NCBI GenBank assembly: GCA_902617625.1
Contig: CACMXJ010000005.1
Location: forward strand, 1-64,000
DNA: 64,000 nucleotides
Direction of reading: 5' to 3'
Source of the DNA: an uncultured Pelagibacteraceae bacterium
GTDB lineage: Bacteria > Pseudomonadota > Alphaproteobacteria > Pelagibacterales > Pelagibacteraceae
The notes beneath the pieces are model-generated. The model saw only the letters and a list, made by a program, of their open reading frames with translations, made no database searches and had not been told where the DNA came from. Made by a program: the position numbers and the translations under genes. Positions 41,914 to 54,265 of the stretch are shown here, in pieces (position 1 is the stretch's first letter; each line of letters starts with the position of its first letter).

Positions 41914-41949
41914 CAGTTTAAAATAGTTGTTCTATTTCAATTTGCAATA

Positions 41950-42189
41950 TTACTTTTTGTTATGCGAGCCATCACAAAAAGGTTGATCGTTTGTTTGTTT
42001 GCATACACAAAAGAACACTCTTTTTGTTAATTCAGCTTTATAAGCCAAGGGTTTGAATTCTGTTCCTTTATGCGAGCTATCACAAAATGGTTGCTTAGAA
42101 CTTTTACCACAACTACACCAGTAATAAGATTTTCCCTGTTCAACTTTTATAGCTAATGCGCTATCTCCAGCTCTTTGTCCTTTGTTCAT
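41950..42189 (-). CDS. Tandem CDGSH iron-sulfur domain protein
   Basis: Two motifs: CSCGKSSKQPFCDSSH and CVCKQTNDQPFCDGSH. Confidence 0.93.
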   Translation of the reverse strand: MNKGQRAGDSALAIKVEQGKSYYWCSCGKSSKQPFCDSSHKGTEFKPLAYKAELTKRVFFCVCKQTNDQPFCDGSHNKK

Positions 42190-42206
42190 ATTATCTGCAT
42201 TTTAAT

Positions 42207-42869
42207 TTAAATTAAATTAACAAGCTCGCTTAAATTTTTAACTTGATTTTTGGGTTTGTAATCAAGATTGTCAAAGATGTTATTGTTACGGTTTACCCAA
42301 ACAGAATGATAACCATAATTTCCACCTCCTGAAACATCCCAAGTGTTTGCACTTAAGAAAGCTATTTCATTGCTTTTAATTTTGTACTTTTTGATAGGCA
42401 AGTCGTAAACTTTAGAATTTGGTTTATAAATTCCAACTTCCTCTATTGAAAATAAATCATCGAATAGATTATCTAAATTATTACTCTCAACTAACTCTTT
42501 TAAAAGAGATGGGGTTCCATTTGAAAGTATAGCTAATTTAAAATTCTTTTCTTTTAATTTTTTAAGAGTTTCTGGAACCTCCTTAAAAGGTGAAAGAACT
42601 CTATATAAATTCAATAATTCACTTTTCATTGAAGAGTCAATATCAAAAGTTTTCATTGATTTATCTAAACTATCCTCTGTAATTTGCCAAAAATCCTTAT
42701 GTCTTCCCATAAGACTTCTTAGCCAGGTGTATTCTAGCTGAGTTGTTCTCCAAAAATTTGCAAAACCTTCCCACTTAGCTCCAATCTTGTCTTTACATTT
42801 TTCAGCAGCTGAATTGACATCAAACAATGTGCCATAAGCATCAAAAATTATTGCTTTAATATTTTTCAT
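42207..42869 (-). CDS. Haloacid dehalogenase type II-like HAD hydrolase
   Basis: IIFDAYGTLFDVNSA, LAILSNGTPSLL, FLSANTWDVSGGGNYGYHSVWVNR. Confidence 0.93.
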   Translation of the reverse strand: MKNIKAIIFDAYGTLFDVNSAAEKCKDKIGAKWEGFANFWRTTQLEYTWLRSLMGRHKDFWQITEDSLDKSMKTFDIDSSMKSELLNLYRVLSPFKEVPETLKKLKEKNFKLAILSNGTPSLLKELVESNNLDNLFDDLFSIEEVGIYKPNSKVYDLPIKKYKIKSNEIAFLSANTWDVSGGGNYGYHSVWVNRNNNIFDNLDYKPKNQVKNLSELVNLI

Positions 42870-42886
42870 AAATTAACTTAACACAA

Positions 42887-43588
42887 ATGAGTAATATTAG
42901 ATTATTTTTTTCAGATACTTTATCAGCAAACATGATTGATAAACTCGATAAGGGTCAATCGCATTATTTAAGTAAAGTAATGAGAGTAAAAGAAAATGAG
43001 GTTTTCTCATTATTTAATAAAGAGGGAGAGTGGGAGGCAAAAGTTTTAGGAATATTCAAAAATATTGTTGAATTTAAAATAATAAAACAACTAAGACAAA
43101 AGGAGATAACCAAAGAATTATGGTTAGCATTTTCTCCTATCAAATCAAACTATCAGAATTTTATGCTGCAAAAAGCAACAGAGCTTGGAGTTACAAAATT
43201 TTTACCAATTATTTTTGATAGAACAGTTGTTAGAAAAATTAATAAAGATCGTATCGAAAAAATTGTAATTGAGGCCAGTGAACAATCAAACCGTATCAAC
43301 GTACCAACAATTGAAGAGGCTCAAGATTTAAATGGCTTTCTCAAAAAAAATTCGATGAATCTAATTTTTACAGATTTAAATTCAAATATTAAAAAAATTG
43401 ATAAATCAAAATTTACAGATAAGCCTGTTTGTATAATCATAGGTCCTGAGGGAGATTTTTCAGAGACTGAAAGAGAGAAGATTCTCTCTTTAAAGGGCGT
43501 TCAATCTATTAAAATTAATGAGAATATCTTAAGGTCAGAAACCGCGGTCATATCTGCAATTTCGATCATAAATTATGTGATTAATTGA
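42887..43588 (+). CDS. rsmE: 16S rRNA (uracil(1498)-N3)-methyltransferase
   Basis: HYLSKVMRVKENE, QKATELGVTKFLPI, EASEQSNR, IIGPEGDFSETE, LRSETAVI. Confidence 0.95.
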   Translation: MSNIRLFFSDTLSANMIDKLDKGQSHYLSKVMRVKENEVFSLFNKEGEWEAKVLGIFKNIVEFKIIKQLRQKEITKELWLAFSPIKSNYQNFMLQKATELGVTKFLPIIFDRTVVRKINKDRIEKIVIEASEQSNRINVPTIEEAQDLNGFLKKNSMNLIFTDLNSNIKKIDKSKFTDKPVCIIIGPEGDFSETEREKILSLKGVQSIKINENILRSETAVISAISIINYVIN

Positions 43589-43648
43589 TAAATTGTCGCG
43601 AAAACTAAAGTGTAATTTTTATAAAAGAGCTTTATATAGCTATTAAAA

Positions 43649-46098
<2,450 letters not shown>

Positions 46099-46115
46099 GA
46101 ATAAAAGCTTTAAAA

Positions 46116-47030
46116 TTGATGAGTAGTTCAAAATTAAAAAAAGATAATTTGTCTCAAGAAGACTTACTAAATTTTTCTGAATTATTTAAATTGATGAAAC
46201 CAAGAGTAATGTCACTGGTGATATTTACTTGTGCAGTTGGATTATTAACAGCCCCAACTATGGTTTCAACTCAAGATGCAATAATTGGAATATTACTAGT
46301 TTCAATGGGCGCTGGAGCAGCAGGAGCATTAAATATGTGGTATGAGTCTGACCTTGATGCTTTAATGAGTAGAACATGTCTAAGACCAATACCAACAGGT
46401 AAAGTTAATAAAAATCAGGCTCTAATATTTGGAATAACTTTATCGGTAATTTCAGTAGTTGCACTAGATTATTTTACAAATCGAGTATCTGCAGGGATAT
46501 TACTTTTTACCATTATATTTTATGTTTTAATTTATACAATTTGGCTGAAAAAAAGAACCTCACAGAATATTGTTATTGGTGGAGCGGCAGGAGCTCTTCC
46601 TCCGGTTATAGGCTGGACTATTGCTACAGGATCTTTATCCCTTGAACCTCTTGTATTTTTTTTAATTATTTTCTTTTGGACGCCATCACATTTTTGGGCA
46701 TTAAGTTTATATAAATCAGGAGATTATAAAAAAGCTAATATACCCATGCTTCCACTAACAAACGGGGTAGAGAGCACTAAAGTAAATATTTTTGTCTACT
46801 CTTTGATAATGCTTCCAGTGATAATTTTTCCATACGTAATAAACTTTGTTGGTCTTGTTTTTCTTATTCCATCATTGTTATTAACTATTTATTATAATTA
46901 TCTATGTTTCGATCTTTATAAATTTAAAAAAAATAAATTTAGTGCAAAAAAAGCTAAATCAATATTTGGCTATTCTATTTTATATTTATTTTTGGTTTTT
47001 GTGCTTTTTCTGATAGATAAGATTTTATGA
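46116..47030 (+). CDS. ctaB: Protoheme IX farnesyltransferase
   Basis: GAAGALNMWYESDLDALMSRTCLRPIPTG, WTPSHFWALSLY. Confidence 0.97.
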   Translation: MMSSSKLKKDNLSQEDLLNFSELFKLMKPRVMSLVIFTCAVGLLTAPTMVSTQDAIIGILLVSMGAGAAGALNMWYESDLDALMSRTCLRPIPTGKVNKNQALIFGITLSVISVVALDYFTNRVSAGILLFTIIFYVLIYTIWLKKRTSQNIVIGGAAGALPPVIGWTIATGSLSLEPLVFFLIIFFWTPSHFWALSLYKSGDYKKANIPMLPLTNGVESTKVNIFVYSLIMLPVIIFPYVINFVGLVFLIPSLLLTIYYNYLCFDLYKFKKNKFSAKKAKSIFGYSILYLFLVFVLFLIDKIL

Positions 47031-47152
47031 TTATACCAGATAAAAAAACTAAGAAAAAAAACATCAAGACAGCATTAGCGATTATTGCTTTCATGATTTT
47101 TCTTTTTTTATTTACATTATATAACACTGGAGTTTTTGATAGAGCAATATGA
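47027..47152 (+). CDS. 41-aa single-TM protein, CoxF-like position (not in supplied ORF track)
   Basis: MIIPDKKTKKKNIKTALAIIAFMIFLFLFTLYNTGVFDRAI*; 4-nt overlaps with both ctaB and ctaG. Confidence 0.8.
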   Translation: MIIPDKKTKKKNIKTALAIIAFMIFLFLFTLYNTGVFDRAI

Positions 47153-47682
47153 TACAAAAAAAAAATCTTACACCATTAGTTCTTATAGGGATATTTGTAT
47201 TTATGTTAGGTCTATCCTACGCCGCAGTACCTTTATATGATTTATTTTGTAGAGTAACGGGTTTTGGAGGTACTACTCAAATTTCAAACAGTGCTCCCAA
47301 AATAGTTCTTAACAAAGTTGTGAGTGTTAGATTTGATACAAATGTGAATAATTTACCTTGGGATTTTAAAGCAAAATCCAATGTTATAGATGTGAAGGTT
47401 GGCCAAGTTAATAAAATAGAGTTTGAAGTTGAAAATTATAGTAGCGAACCAACTGCTGGTGTTGCAAGTTTTAACGTATCACCTGCAAGTTTTGGGAAAT
47501 ATTATAGTAAACTTGGCTGCTTTTGTTTTGAAAAACAAGAATTAAAGGCAGGAGAAAAAGCTACTTATGTAATGACTTTTTATCTAGACCCCGAAATGAT
47601 TAATGATCCAAGTGTCAAAAACTTAGAAGATGTAACTATGTCGTATACTTTTTTCTCGACAGATTATTATAAACAATCATAA
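47149..47682 (+). CDS. ctaG: Cytochrome c oxidase assembly protein CtaG/Cox11
   Basis: AAVPLYDLFCRVTGFGGTTQ; CFCFEKQEL copper motif. Confidence 0.97.
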   Translation: MIQKKNLTPLVLIGIFVFMLGLSYAAVPLYDLFCRVTGFGGTTQISNSAPKIVLNKVVSVRFDTNVNNLPWDFKAKSNVIDVKVGQVNKIEFEVENYSSEPTAGVASFNVSPASFGKYYSKLGCFCFEKQELKAGEKATYVMTFYLDPEMINDPSVKNLEDVTMSYTFFSTDYYKQS

Positions 47683-47690
47683 TCCAAAAA

Positions 47691-48479
47691 ATGTCAGCTG
47701 AAAAAAAACATGATTATCACTTAGTAGACCCAAGTCCTTGGCCTATTTACGTTTCATTCTCTTGCTTAGTATTAGCTATAGGTGCCGTGTATTATATGCA
47801 TTCAGATGTTTCATGGGGAATGTATCTTGGATTAGCTCTTTTAATTTATGGCGCATATATGTGGTTTAGAGATGTGGTCATTGAAGCAGAACATCAAGGT
47901 CATCATACCCCAGTGGTCCAAATTCACCACCGTTATGGAATGACTTTATTTATTGCATCTGAGGTAATGTTTTTTGTTGCTTGGTTTTGGGCTTACTTTG
48001 ATGTTAGTCTTTTCCCAAATGATTTTGTAGGAAACGTATGGCCACCTAAAGATATTGTGACTTTTGATCCTTGGGATATACCTTTAATTAACACATTAGT
48101 TTTACTGTTATCAGGAACAACTGTCACTTGGTCTCACCATTCACTATTAGAGGGTGATAGAAAAGGTTTTATACAAGGATTAGTGCTAACAGTAATTCTT
48201 GGAGCTTTTTTTACAGCACTTCAAGCATATGAATATCATCATGCTACATTTGCCTTTTCAGACCATATTTATGGTTCTGTTTTTTACATGGCAACAGGTT
48301 TTCATGGTTTCCATGTTATAGTTGGAACAATTTTTTTAGCAGTGTGTTTGTGGAGAGGAAAATTAGGTCATTTTACTAAAGACCATCATTTTGGTTTTGA
48401 AGCAGCTGCATGGTATTGGCATTTTGTTGACGTTGTTTGGTTATTTTTGTTTGCTGCAATATATATTTGGGGAAGTTAA
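47691..48479 (+). CDS. coxC: Cytochrome c oxidase subunit III
   Basis: YHLVDPSPWPIYVSFS, SEVMFFVAWFWAYFD, GFHGFHVIVGT, WYWHFVDVVWLFLF. Confidence 0.98.
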   Translation: MSAEKKHDYHLVDPSPWPIYVSFSCLVLAIGAVYYMHSDVSWGMYLGLALLIYGAYMWFRDVVIEAEHQGHHTPVVQIHHRYGMTLFIASEVMFFVAWFWAYFDVSLFPNDFVGNVWPPKDIVTFDPWDIPLINTLVLLLSGTTVTWSHHSLLEGDRKGFIQGLVLTVILGAFFTALQAYEYHHATFAFSDHIYGSVFYMATGFHGFHVIVGTIFLAVCLWRGKLGHFTKDHHFGFEAAAWYWHFVDVVWLFLFAAIYIWGS

Positions 48480-48487
48480 TTTGATCC

Positions 48488-49141
48488 TTGAAACATAAGT
48501 TTTTATTTTCCGTCTTTATAATTTTCTTTATTTTTATTTTTATTGGACTAGGTACGTGGCAAATAATTCGTCTAAATTGGAAAAATAATTTAATTTTAGA
48601 AATTGAAAATTCATTAAAAAATCCTCCAGTGGAATTAGCTCAATCAAAAAAAGAAAATTTTCTCAAAATTAAAACTTCAGGGTCTATAGATTTTGATAAG
48701 CAAATTTATTTATACAATTTAAATGAGTCTGGTACTCCTGGGTTTGAAGTAATAAATCCAATTATGATTGGGGATGAAAATTTTTTAATAAATAGAGGTT
48801 GGATACCATTTGAAAAGAAGGGCACTCAAGAAATAAATGTATTTGATCAAGAAAATATTATTGGAACCCTTAAATTACAAGGTAGAAAAAATATCTTTAA
48901 GCCAGATAATGATTTAGATGAAAATTACTGGTTTAGTTTAAATAGAGAAGATATCTTAAAATTTACAGGTAAAAATTTTTCTAAATATATTATTTATTTA
49001 GACGGAAATTATCAGTTACCTAGACCAAAAAAAATTACTGCAAATATTTCTAATAATCATCAAAAATACGCTATTACTTGGTTTTCATTAGCGCTTTCAA
49101 TTCTTTTGCTATATTTATATTTTAGAAAAAAGAATTATTAA
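48488..49141 (+). CDS. SURF1 family cytochrome oxidase biogenesis protein
   Basis: GLGTWQIIRLNWKNNLI, LINRGWIPFE; TTG start. Confidence 0.92.
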   Translation: MKHKFLFSVFIIFFIFIFIGLGTWQIIRLNWKNNLILEIENSLKNPPVELAQSKKENFLKIKTSGSIDFDKQIYLYNLNESGTPGFEVINPIMIGDENFLINRGWIPFEKKGTQEINVFDQENIIGTLKLQGRKNIFKPDNDLDENYWFSLNREDILKFTGKNFSKYIIYLDGNYQLPRPKKITANISNNHQKYAITWFSLALSILLLYLYFRKKNY

Positions 49142-50515
49142 ATGAATTACATTAGTACAAGAAATAATCAAAAAAACTTTTCTTTTAAAGATGTTTTCCT
49201 CAAAGGATTAGCGGATGATGGAGGACTTTTTGTTCCTAAATCAATTAAACAATTCCAAAAAGAAGAATTAGATAATCTAAAAAATCTTAGTTACAATGAA
49301 TTAGCTGCTGAAATAATTTATCCATTTATAGGAGATTTCATGTCTAAAGATGATCTAATCTCTACGATTTCAAAATCATATTCAAATTTTAGATCTGACG
49401 ATGTTGTTAAAATTTCTAATCTCGGAAATTTAAAAGTATTAGAATTATTTCATGGACCCACGCTTGCTTTTAAAGATATCGCAATGCAACTGATTGGTAA
49501 TTTTTATCAATACCATTTAGACCGTGATCAAAAAAAAATTAATATAATAGTAGCAACCTCAGGTGATACTGGTGCAGCTGCAATCGATGCTTTAAAAGGA
49601 AAAAGCAATTTAAATGTTTTTGTATTACACCCAAATAATAAAATTTCACCTGTACAAAGAAGGTTAATGACAATACATGAGGAGAATAACGTATTTAATA
49701 TTGCAGTAGAGGGCAACTTTGATGACTGTCAAAATCTAGTAAAAGCAATGTTTAATGACGAAAAATTTTCAAAAGCGATTAATATGTCAGGGGTAAATTC
49801 AATTAATTGGGCAAGAATTATTGCTCAATCGGTGTATTATTTTTACGCTTTCTTTAAAGTTGGAAATGGTCAGCCTTTATCCTTTTCTGTTCCAACAGGA
49901 AACTTTGGTGATATTTATGCAGGATACTTAGCAAAAAAATTAGGCCTTCCAATCGATAAGCTAATCGTAGCTACAAATAAAAATGACATACTTCATAGAG
50001 CCATATCAGGCGGCGACTATAGTCAAAAGAAAGTTGAGGAAACAAATACTCCAAGTATGGATATTCAAATAGCAAGTAATTTTGAGAGGCTTTTATATGA
50101 TGTAAAAGATTGTAACTCAGAAGTTACAAAAAGTGTAATGGCTGAAATAAAAAATAATACCTATAAAATTGATAAAAACGATTTAGATAAAATCAAAAAG
50201 AATTTTGTATCTGAGATGCTTGATGAAAACGAAACCGTTGAAATGATAAAAACTATCAATGATGAACATCAGATGGTAGTTGATCCGCATACCGCAGTAG
50301 GTATTGGTGCTGTTAGAAAATTAGGATTAGAAAAAAATTGCGTTGTATTATCAACTGCACACCCGTGTAAATTTCCAAGGGCAATTGAAGATGCAATATC
50401 AAAAACTGAAAATTTACCCGAAAGTCTTAAATATGTTTATGACAGAAAAGAAAAATTTGAACTTCTTTCAAATAATATTGAAAAAGTTAAAAAATATGTA
50501 ATGAATTCGATATGA
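49142..50515 (+). CDS. thrC: Threonine synthase
   Basis: LADDGGLFVPKS, FHGPTLAFKDIAMQL, ATSGDTGAAAIDA, VPTGNFGDIYAGYLAKKLGLP. Confidence 0.98.
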   Translation: MNYISTRNNQKNFSFKDVFLKGLADDGGLFVPKSIKQFQKEELDNLKNLSYNELAAEIIYPFIGDFMSKDDLISTISKSYSNFRSDDVVKISNLGNLKVLELFHGPTLAFKDIAMQLIGNFYQYHLDRDQKKINIIVATSGDTGAAAIDALKGKSNLNVFVLHPNNKISPVQRRLMTIHEENNVFNIAVEGNFDDCQNLVKAMFNDEKFSKAINMSGVNSINWARIIAQSVYYFYAFFKVGNGQPLSFSVPTGNFGDIYAGYLAKKLGLPIDKLIVATNKNDILHRAISGGDYSQKKVEETNTPSMDIQIASNFERLLYDVKDCNSEVTKSVMAEIKNNTYKIDKNDLDKIKKNFVSEMLDENETVEMIKTINDEHQMVVDPHTAVGIGAVRKLGLEKNCVVLSTAHPCKFPRAIEDAISKTENLPESLKYVYDRKEKFELLSNNIEKVKKYVMNSI

Positions 50516-51000
50516 AAATTAAAATAAAAGATCAACTTCCAGATACAGAGATTTTTCAACTTATTGATGGAGAGCCTCAAAGAAGTAACTTAAGAGAAAT
50601 CATAGGTAATGGAAAAATTGTTTTGTTTGGTTTACCTGGAGCATTTACATCAACTTGTTCCAAACTTCACTTACCAGGTTTTGTAGCAAATGCAGATAAA
50701 ATCAAAGCAAAAGGAATAGAAAATATATTTTGTTTATCAGTCAATGACCCTTATGTAATGAATGGCTGGGGAGAGATTAATAATACTGGAGATAAAATTA
50801 AAATGTTATCTGACCCATATTTAGTATTTACGAAAGCAATCGGTGCGGAAGTTGATAGAAACGCAAAAGGAATGGGAATTAGATCAAATCGTTATTTGAT
50901 GGTTGTTGAAAATTTTACAGTTATTAAAATTCATGAAGAAGAAGAGACTAAAGAATGCGGCTTAACTTCTGCAGAAAACTTATTGAATAATCTACTATAA
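50512..51000 (+). CDS. Peroxiredoxin (Prx5-type, AhpC/TSA-redoxin)
   Basis: VLFGLPGAFTSTCSKLHLPGFV, LSVNDPYVMNGWGE. Confidence 0.95.
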   Translation: MKIKIKDQLPDTEIFQLIDGEPQRSNLREIIGNGKIVLFGLPGAFTSTCSKLHLPGFVANADKIKAKGIENIFCLSVNDPYVMNGWGEINNTGDKIKMLSDPYLVFTKAIGAEVDRNAKGMGIRSNRYLMVVENFTVIKIHEEEETKECGLTSAENLLNNLL

Positions 51001-51417
51001 ATTTGCAGCATCTCTAGCAAGTAAATCCACTTCGTTATTTAATTTATCTGTTGAATGCGCTTTAACCCAGTTCCAACTTATTTCAAATTCACTATTTAGT
51101 TGGTCCAATTCTGTCCAAAGTTCTTTATTACTCACCTGTTTTTTATTTGTAGTTTTCCATCCATTTTTTTTCCAATTGTGTATCCACTCTGTTATTCCAG
51201 ACTTAACATATTTTGAGTCAGTAAAAATTTGAACTTTGCTTCCTTTTGGAATCTTTTTAAGCGCCTCTATAGGCGCTAATAATTCCATTTGATTATTTGT
51301 AGTATCTTTTTTACTTCCTTTTATTTCAGTTTTTTTTCCATCATTTAATATTATGGCTGCCCAGCCACCTTGACCCGGATTACCAATGCATGAACCATCA
51401 GTGTATATTTTAATCAT
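50995..51417 (-). CDS. rnhA: Ribonuclease HI
   Basis: IYTDGSCIGNPGQGGWAAI, TTNNQMELLAPIEAL, FTDSKYVKSGI, VKAHS. Confidence 0.98.
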   Translation of the reverse strand: MIKIYTDGSCIGNPGQGGWAAIILNDGKKTEIKGSKKDTTNNQMELLAPIEALKKIPKGSKVQIFTDSKYVKSGITEWIHNWKKNGWKTTNKKQVSNKELWTELDQLNSEFEISWNWVKAHSTDKLNNEVDLLARDAANL

Positions 51418-52382
51418 TAATTCAAATAATCTTTATAAGTTCTTAAATTATTGTGTATTACAAGCTTTTGATAATATTCTCTTGGATCTTTTATTTTAAT
51501 TAATGCTGTCTTAGGAGTATTAGAATAGTCATAAAGTCTAGTCATAAAATATCTTATTGCAGCACCACGACATAAAATATTTAATGATTTCCTTTCTTTA
51601 ACTGAGATTTTCCTAATTTTTTCATAACCTTTTATTAAATTTTTAACTTTCTTTTTGTTCAACACAAACTTTGATTTTTTTTTATCAAAACATAGTGCAT
51701 TTACACAAATTGCGATTTCATACATAAAATAGTCATTAGCTGCAAAATAAAAATCGATTACCCCTGACAATCTATTATTTTTAAAAAAGATATTATCGAT
51801 AAACAAATCTCCATGAATTACCCCATTCGGTAAATTTTTAGGCCATTTTGTTTTAATATCTTTAAAATTATTTTTTAAAAATTTTTCTACATTAGTAAAT
51901 TTTTTTGACTTAAATTTTATACTTTTTAGTAATGGATTTAGATTTCTAACACCCATAGAGTTTTTTCTAGTAAGATTAATTTTTTTTGTAGACTGGTGCA
52001 TTTCAGCAATCATTTTGCCAATGTCATAACAGTTTTTAAAATTAAGTGATTTTTTATCTTTCCCATTGAGAAAGGAAACTATGCATGCAGCTTTATTTTT
52101 TAAATTAATTAAATACCCGCCATCTTTTTTTGTTTGTGGCTTTGGGCAATTTATTTTTGATTTATTTAATTTATCCATCAAATTCATAAAAAAAGGCAAT
52201 TCTTTTTTTGATACTCTTTTTTCGAAAATTGTTAGTATAAATTTTTTATTCTTTGATTTTAGTAAATAGTTTGTATTTTCAATTCCTTGTTTTATACCTT
52301 TAAATTCTAAAATTTTTTCTATATCAAATTTTCTATTAATATAAGAAATGTCTTTTTTACTTATTTTAGTATAAACAGCCAT
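51417..52382 (-). CDS. thrB: Homoserine kinase type II
   Basis: GIENTNYLLKSKNKKFILTIFEKR, GVIHGDLFIDNIFF, GVIDFYFA. Confidence 0.94.
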   Translation of the reverse strand: MAVYTKISKKDISYINRKFDIEKILEFKGIKQGIENTNYLLKSKNKKFILTIFEKRVSKKELPFFMNLMDKLNKSKINCPKPQTKKDGGYLINLKNKAACIVSFLNGKDKKSLNFKNCYDIGKMIAEMHQSTKKINLTRKNSMGVRNLNPLLKSIKFKSKKFTNVEKFLKNNFKDIKTKWPKNLPNGVIHGDLFIDNIFFKNNRLSGVIDFYFAANDYFMYEIAICVNALCFDKKKSKFVLNKKKVKNLIKGYEKIRKISVKERKSLNILCRGAAIRYFMTRLYDYSNTPKTALIKIKDPREYYQKLVIHNNLRTYKDYLN

Positions 52383-52383
52383 T

Positions 52384-53337
52384 TTAGTTTAATTTTTTTG
52401 GTGCTTTGAAAACAACGCTTTCTTTAATTATTTCTACTTCATCTATACTGACTGTAAATTTATTTTTTAGCTCATCTATAAAATTATTGACCAAAATTTC
52501 TGGTGCGGAAGCCCCAGAGGAAATTCCAATTATATTAGAGTCTTTAATTAAATCGAATGGTATTTCACTTTGTGAATGAATTAATAGCGAGTTAGAGCAG
52601 CCAGATTTTTTTGCAACCTCTACTAACCTAACTGAATTAGACGAATTTCTACTACCAATTACAAAAAATAAATCACATTTTTTTGCAATATTTTTTACTG
52701 CCAATTGTCTATTCGTTGTGGCGTAACAAATATCTTCTTTCATTGGCTCTTTTATATTAGGAAATCTATCTTTTAAGATTTGAATTATATCTTTTGTATC
52801 ATCTACTGATAGCGTTGTTTGGGTTACATATGAAATTTTGTTGTTTTTGTGAGGTTTATATTTTTTGGCCTCATCCTCATTTTGAACAAGATCAATTGAT
52901 CCTTCTGGTAATTGACCCATGGTACCGATTACTTCAGGGTGATTTTGATGTCCTATCAAAATTAAATGATAGCCAGCTTTATGTAAATTTTCCGCTTCTC
53001 TATGTACTTTGGATACCAATGGGCATGTAGCATCTATATAAGTCATGTTATAGTTTTTAGCATCTTCTGGTATTTTTTTTGGAACACCGTGTGCAGAAAA
53101 AATAACTGGCCTTGTTTTATCTTCTATTTCCTCGAGCTCCTCAACAAAGATGGCACCCTTATTTTTTAAATCGTCGACAACATATTTATTATGCACAATT
53201 TCATGACGAACATAAACTGGAGCACCAAATTTTTTGATTGATTTTTCTACAATTTCTATAGCTCTTTCAACACCTGCACAAAAACCTCTTGGTGCAGAAA
53301 GTAATATTTTCAAATGTTTATTTTTCATTTTTTTCAA
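52384..53337 (-). CDS. ispH: 4-hydroxy-3-methylbut-2-enyl diphosphate reductase
   Basis: SAPRGFCAGVERAIEIVE, FSAHGVPK, DATCPLVSKVH, GSRNSSNSVRLVE, SSGASAPE; start may be 53328. Confidence 0.98.
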   Translation of the reverse strand: MKKMKNKHLKILLSAPRGFCAGVERAIEIVEKSIKKFGAPVYVRHEIVHNKYVVDDLKNKGAIFVEELEEIEDKTRPVIFSAHGVPKKIPEDAKNYNMTYIDATCPLVSKVHREAENLHKAGYHLILIGHQNHPEVIGTMGQLPEGSIDLVQNEDEAKKYKPHKNNKISYVTQTTLSVDDTKDIIQILKDRFPNIKEPMKEDICYATTNRQLAVKNIAKKCDLFFVIGSRNSSNSVRLVEVAKKSGCSNSLLIHSQSEIPFDLIKDSNIIGISSGASAPEILVNNFIDELKNKFTVSIDEVEIIKESVVFKAPKKLN

Positions 53338-54265
53338 TCAAATACTCAAGCAATATATGTGGAAAGGTCAAAGACGCCAAACCTATAAATATAATTTTAA
53401 GAATTGAACTTTCTAAATTGTAAGTATTATTTAGTAAATAAAGGCCAATTGCACAAAAAATAGCTGTAATAATTGTTAGTGGTAAAGCCTTTTTTACAAA
53501 GATTTTAAATCCATTACCAAGGTCATCCCTGTCTAATTCAGACATTAATGAGATACTATGTCTTACAGAGTGTAAAAAGCAGAAATAAATTGTAAAGGCT
53601 ACTAATGGAGAAAAATAATAATTTATTATTATAATTGAAAAATAATCTAAAAATATTGTGAATTTCTTAAGCTCAAAATTTTTTGTAAATAGTAGAATGT
53701 TTGCTAAAGTTGATAGAATAATACAATATAACAATATCTTTTTAGACTCTATTAAATCTAAAAAATTATAGAAATTTTCATTTTCTATAAACAGCAATTT
53801 GAATATTGATATTGTCTCATCGAAATGGAAATATATTGGTGCAAAAACTATTAAAGAACCTTTTAACAAAAATAAAAATTGATTATAATTAGATTTTTCA
53901 ACTATTAAAAATTGAGTGTCTTCTTTTCCAAAATGATATGAGGCAACCATTAAAAAAATGATTAAAGAAACATATGGTAAGAGTATCCATAAAATTATAA
54001 CTATGATAGCTATTAAAATATATGCCAAGTAAAAAATATAAAATTTTTTAATTTCAAAAATTTGAAAAAGTTTTCTTCCTTTTACATCGTCAAGTGATCC
54101 ATGAGATATACCGATACTTAAAATTAATAACAAACAAATAAACGGTGAAATTATCAAAGTGTTAAAGTTAAAAGCTATCAATGAAAAAATATTACAAACT
54201 AAAAAAAAAATGAAAGAATGATGGAAATTTATTTTTTTTGATCTGTTATTCATTGTAGATTCCAT
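53318..54265 (-). CDS. blh: Brp/Blh family beta-carotene 15,15'-dioxygenase
   Basis: Multi-TM with conserved His/Asp motifs SHGSLDD, SYHFGKEDTQ, FLHSVRHSISL, FPHILLEY; follows crtY. Confidence 0.9.
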   Translation of the reverse strand: MESTMNNRSKKINFHHSFIFFLVCNIFSLIAFNFNTLIISPFICLLLILSIGISHGSLDDVKGRKLFQIFEIKKFYIFYLAYILIAIIVIILWILLPYVSLIIFLMVASYHFGKEDTQFLIVEKSNYNQFLFLLKGSLIVFAPIYFHFDETISIFKLLFIENENFYNFLDLIESKKILLYCIILSTLANILLFTKNFELKKFTIFLDYFSIIIINYYFSPLVAFTIYFCFLHSVRHSISLMSELDRDDLGNGFKIFVKKALPLTIITAIFCAIGLYLLNNTYNLESSILKIIFIGLASLTFPHILLEYLIEKNEK

